Of a stretch of DNA of 31,374 nucleotides, positions 30,273 to 31,374 are shown in pieces. A program made the translations under genes and the position numbers. Each line of letters begins with the position of its first letter. Positions within the stretch are counted from its first letter, which is position 1. Location of the stretch: positions 1 to 31,374 of the forward strand of contig DAOVHV010000001.1 of NCBI GenBank assembly GCA_030671645.1, in the 5' to 3' direction. This stretch comes from a bacterium. GTDB taxonomy: Bacteria; Bipolaricaulota; Bipolaricaulia; UBA7950; UBA9294. The notes under the pieces were generated by a model, which did no database searches, was not told the origin of the DNA, and saw nothing but the letters and a program-made list of their open reading frames with translations.

Positions 30273-31374
30273 TTACTTGCCTCCCTCAGCCAGCCGCTCG
30301 CCATATTTGAGGGTTCGCTCCGCACGTTCCAACACCGGACGGTCGATCATCTTTCCGTCCAGGGCCACTGCACCCGAACCGGCTCGCTCCGCATCCTCGG
30401 CCGCCTCCACGACACGTCGGGCATGCTCCAGCTCGTCGTCGGTGGGAGAAAACGCATGATGGATGGACGCCAGCTGTCGAGGATTGATGGCGCCCTTGCC
30501 GTCAAATCCCAGTTCGCGCGCCAACGCACACTCTTTGGTCAATCCCTCTTCATCGGCAAGGTCGGCATAGACCGTGTCCGAGGCCTGAATTCCGGCAGCC
30601 GTCGCTGCCGCCACGATCATCGATCGTGCGAACAACATCGAACGCCTCGTTCGCAACGCACCCACATCGCGTGTGAAGTCCTCGGCACCGAAAGCCAGCA
30701 TGACAACGCGCGGATCGGCGGCCGCAATCTCCTCGCAGTGCAGCACGCCTCGGGCCGTCTCGATGATGGGCATGATCTTGGTGAAGCCGGGTTCGATGCC
30801 ACAGGCACCTTCGACTTCATCCAGCAACTTCGCCAGCCTGGTTACGTCAGTAGCAGATTCGGCCTTGGGCAGACAGAGGCCGTGCGGACGTCCCTGCAGC
30901 ACCTCTGACACGTCCTCTTCTCCTCCCGCGTCCAATTCGTTAATGCGCACCCAGACTTCTTTCGGGAATGCAACGGCTGCGAGAAGATGTTTGACAAGAA
31001 TGCGGGCCGCCGCCTTCTCCGAAACGGGCACGGAATCCTCCAGATCGAGCAACACACAATCGGCGCCGTGAATCTCGATGCCGGCCAGCAATCGAGGATT
31101 GTTCCCGGGCGCGTAGAGGCGGCTCCGCCTGGGACGATCGGACTCAGTTGCCTGTCGCTGAATCCGGGGTTCGAAGGGCGCCGCCTCCAACGGCAAGGCC
31201 GCTCGCACGGCGGTTTCCGTTCTCGCTGCCAGCACATAGTCGAGGGATCCGAAATCCTCCACCGAAACGGCCAGGCTCGGAGATCCGTATTGGATCAACG
31301 TTTTCTCGACAACGATTTGAATTCCCGGAGCAACCAGGTTCTGTGCCTTGGCCTTGACCTCAATATGCGGTGAC
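30273..31374 (-). CDS. citE: CitD-CitE fusion: lyase acyl carrier (gamma) joined to citryl-ACP lyase beta subunit (5' end beyond window)
   Basis: The C-terminal 280 or so residues are CitE, a HpcH/HpaI-type aldolase that splits citryl-ACP: SRLYAPGNNPRLLAGIEIHGADCVLLDLEDSVP, RINELDAGGEED, IMPIIETARGVLH, MLAFGAEDFTRD and GFDGKGAINPRQL. A TTG at 31298 could start it, but the frame stays open to the window end. The upstream part matches the C-terminal half of CitD: PGIQIVVEKTL, then SVEDFGSLDYVLAARTETAVRAA, against the usual DDKGALECVLRARVQ. A short linker (PRIQRQATESDRPRR) joins the two. The CitD serine that carries the phosphoribosyl-dephospho-CoA arm would be outside the window. citF follows 6 nt later. 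The fusion call is firm for the visible part. Confidence 0.85.
   Translation of the reverse strand, partial: SPHIEVKAKAQNLVAPGIQIVVEKTLIQYGSPSLAVSVEDFGSLDYVLAARTETAVRAALPLEAAPFEPRIQRQATESDRPRRSRLYAPGNNPRLLAGIEIHGADCVLLDLEDSVPVSEKAAARILVKHLLAAVAFPKEVWVRINELDAGGEEDVSEVLQGRPHGLCLPKAESATDVTRLAKLLDEVEGACGIEPGFTKIMPIIETARGVLHCEEIAAADPRVVMLAFGAEDFTRDVGALRTRRSMLFARSMIVAAATAAGIQASDTVYADLADEEGLTKECALARELGFDGKGAINPRQLASIHHAFSPTDDELEHARRVVEAAEDAERAGSGAVALDGKMIDRPVLERAERTLKYGERLAEGGK

Overview
The window looks like a contig segment from an uncultured diderm (outer-membrane) bacterium, probably an anaerobe, with mid-range GC. BamA, a Skp/OmpH-like chaperone and a lipoprotein indicate an outer membrane. The citrate-lyase-type genes and a reductive dehalogenase remnant suit an anaerobe. 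Gene order hints at a deep-branching lineage of the Bipolaricaulota/Acetothermia kind, but that is a weak guess that only a tree could settle. No tRNA, rRNA, CRISPR array or intact transposase gene was seen.

Region 1 (1-10971, all minus strand) is an envelope and cell-division block, read from high to low coordinates: bamA, skp-like, fabZ, ftcD, murD, ftsW, murG, murC, ftsQ, ftsA (the last runs off the left edge). Many junctions are 4-nt stop/start overlaps (fabZ/ftcD, ftcD/murD, ftsW/murG, murG/murC, ftsQ/ftsA), so translation is probably coupled. A near-consensus promoter lies in the murC-ftsQ gap, giving ftsQA its own control. murB, ddl, mraY, murE/F and lpxD are missing from places where related clusters often carry them.

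Region 2 (11100-14382): yraN and comM run leftward and mtaD runs rightward from a divergent promoter region. The first 40 codons of comM contain two in-frame stops (TGA, TAG) with no frameshift.

Region 3 (13105-19226, plus strand): mtaD, rpsO, pnp, an M16 peptidase and coaD. rpsO-pnp-M16 is a common bacterial order. Here PNPase carries two S1 domains and a Pro/Glu/Gln-rich tail.

Region 4 (19227-25980) is an accessory, decaying region. It holds a reductive dehalogenase pseudogene, a truncated PfkB-family kinase, a TrpF-like protein lacking the catalytic Cys, a lipoprotein, a secreted clan GH-A-like glycosidase, a spermidine-synthase-like protein, a small membrane protein and several families of degenerate repeats.

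Region 5 (26008-31374, minus strand) is a metabolic cluster: a CitD-CitE fusion (5' end outside the window), CitF, an HD-domain protein, and the large and small subunits of a LeuCD-type hydro-lyase. The set fits a pathway that isomerises or hydrates a hydroxy-acid and then cleaves it to acetate plus a 2-oxoacid. The exact substrate (citrate/isocitrate or mesaconate/citramalate) cannot be read from this window. A repeat-rich 428-bp spacer separates leuC from leuD.
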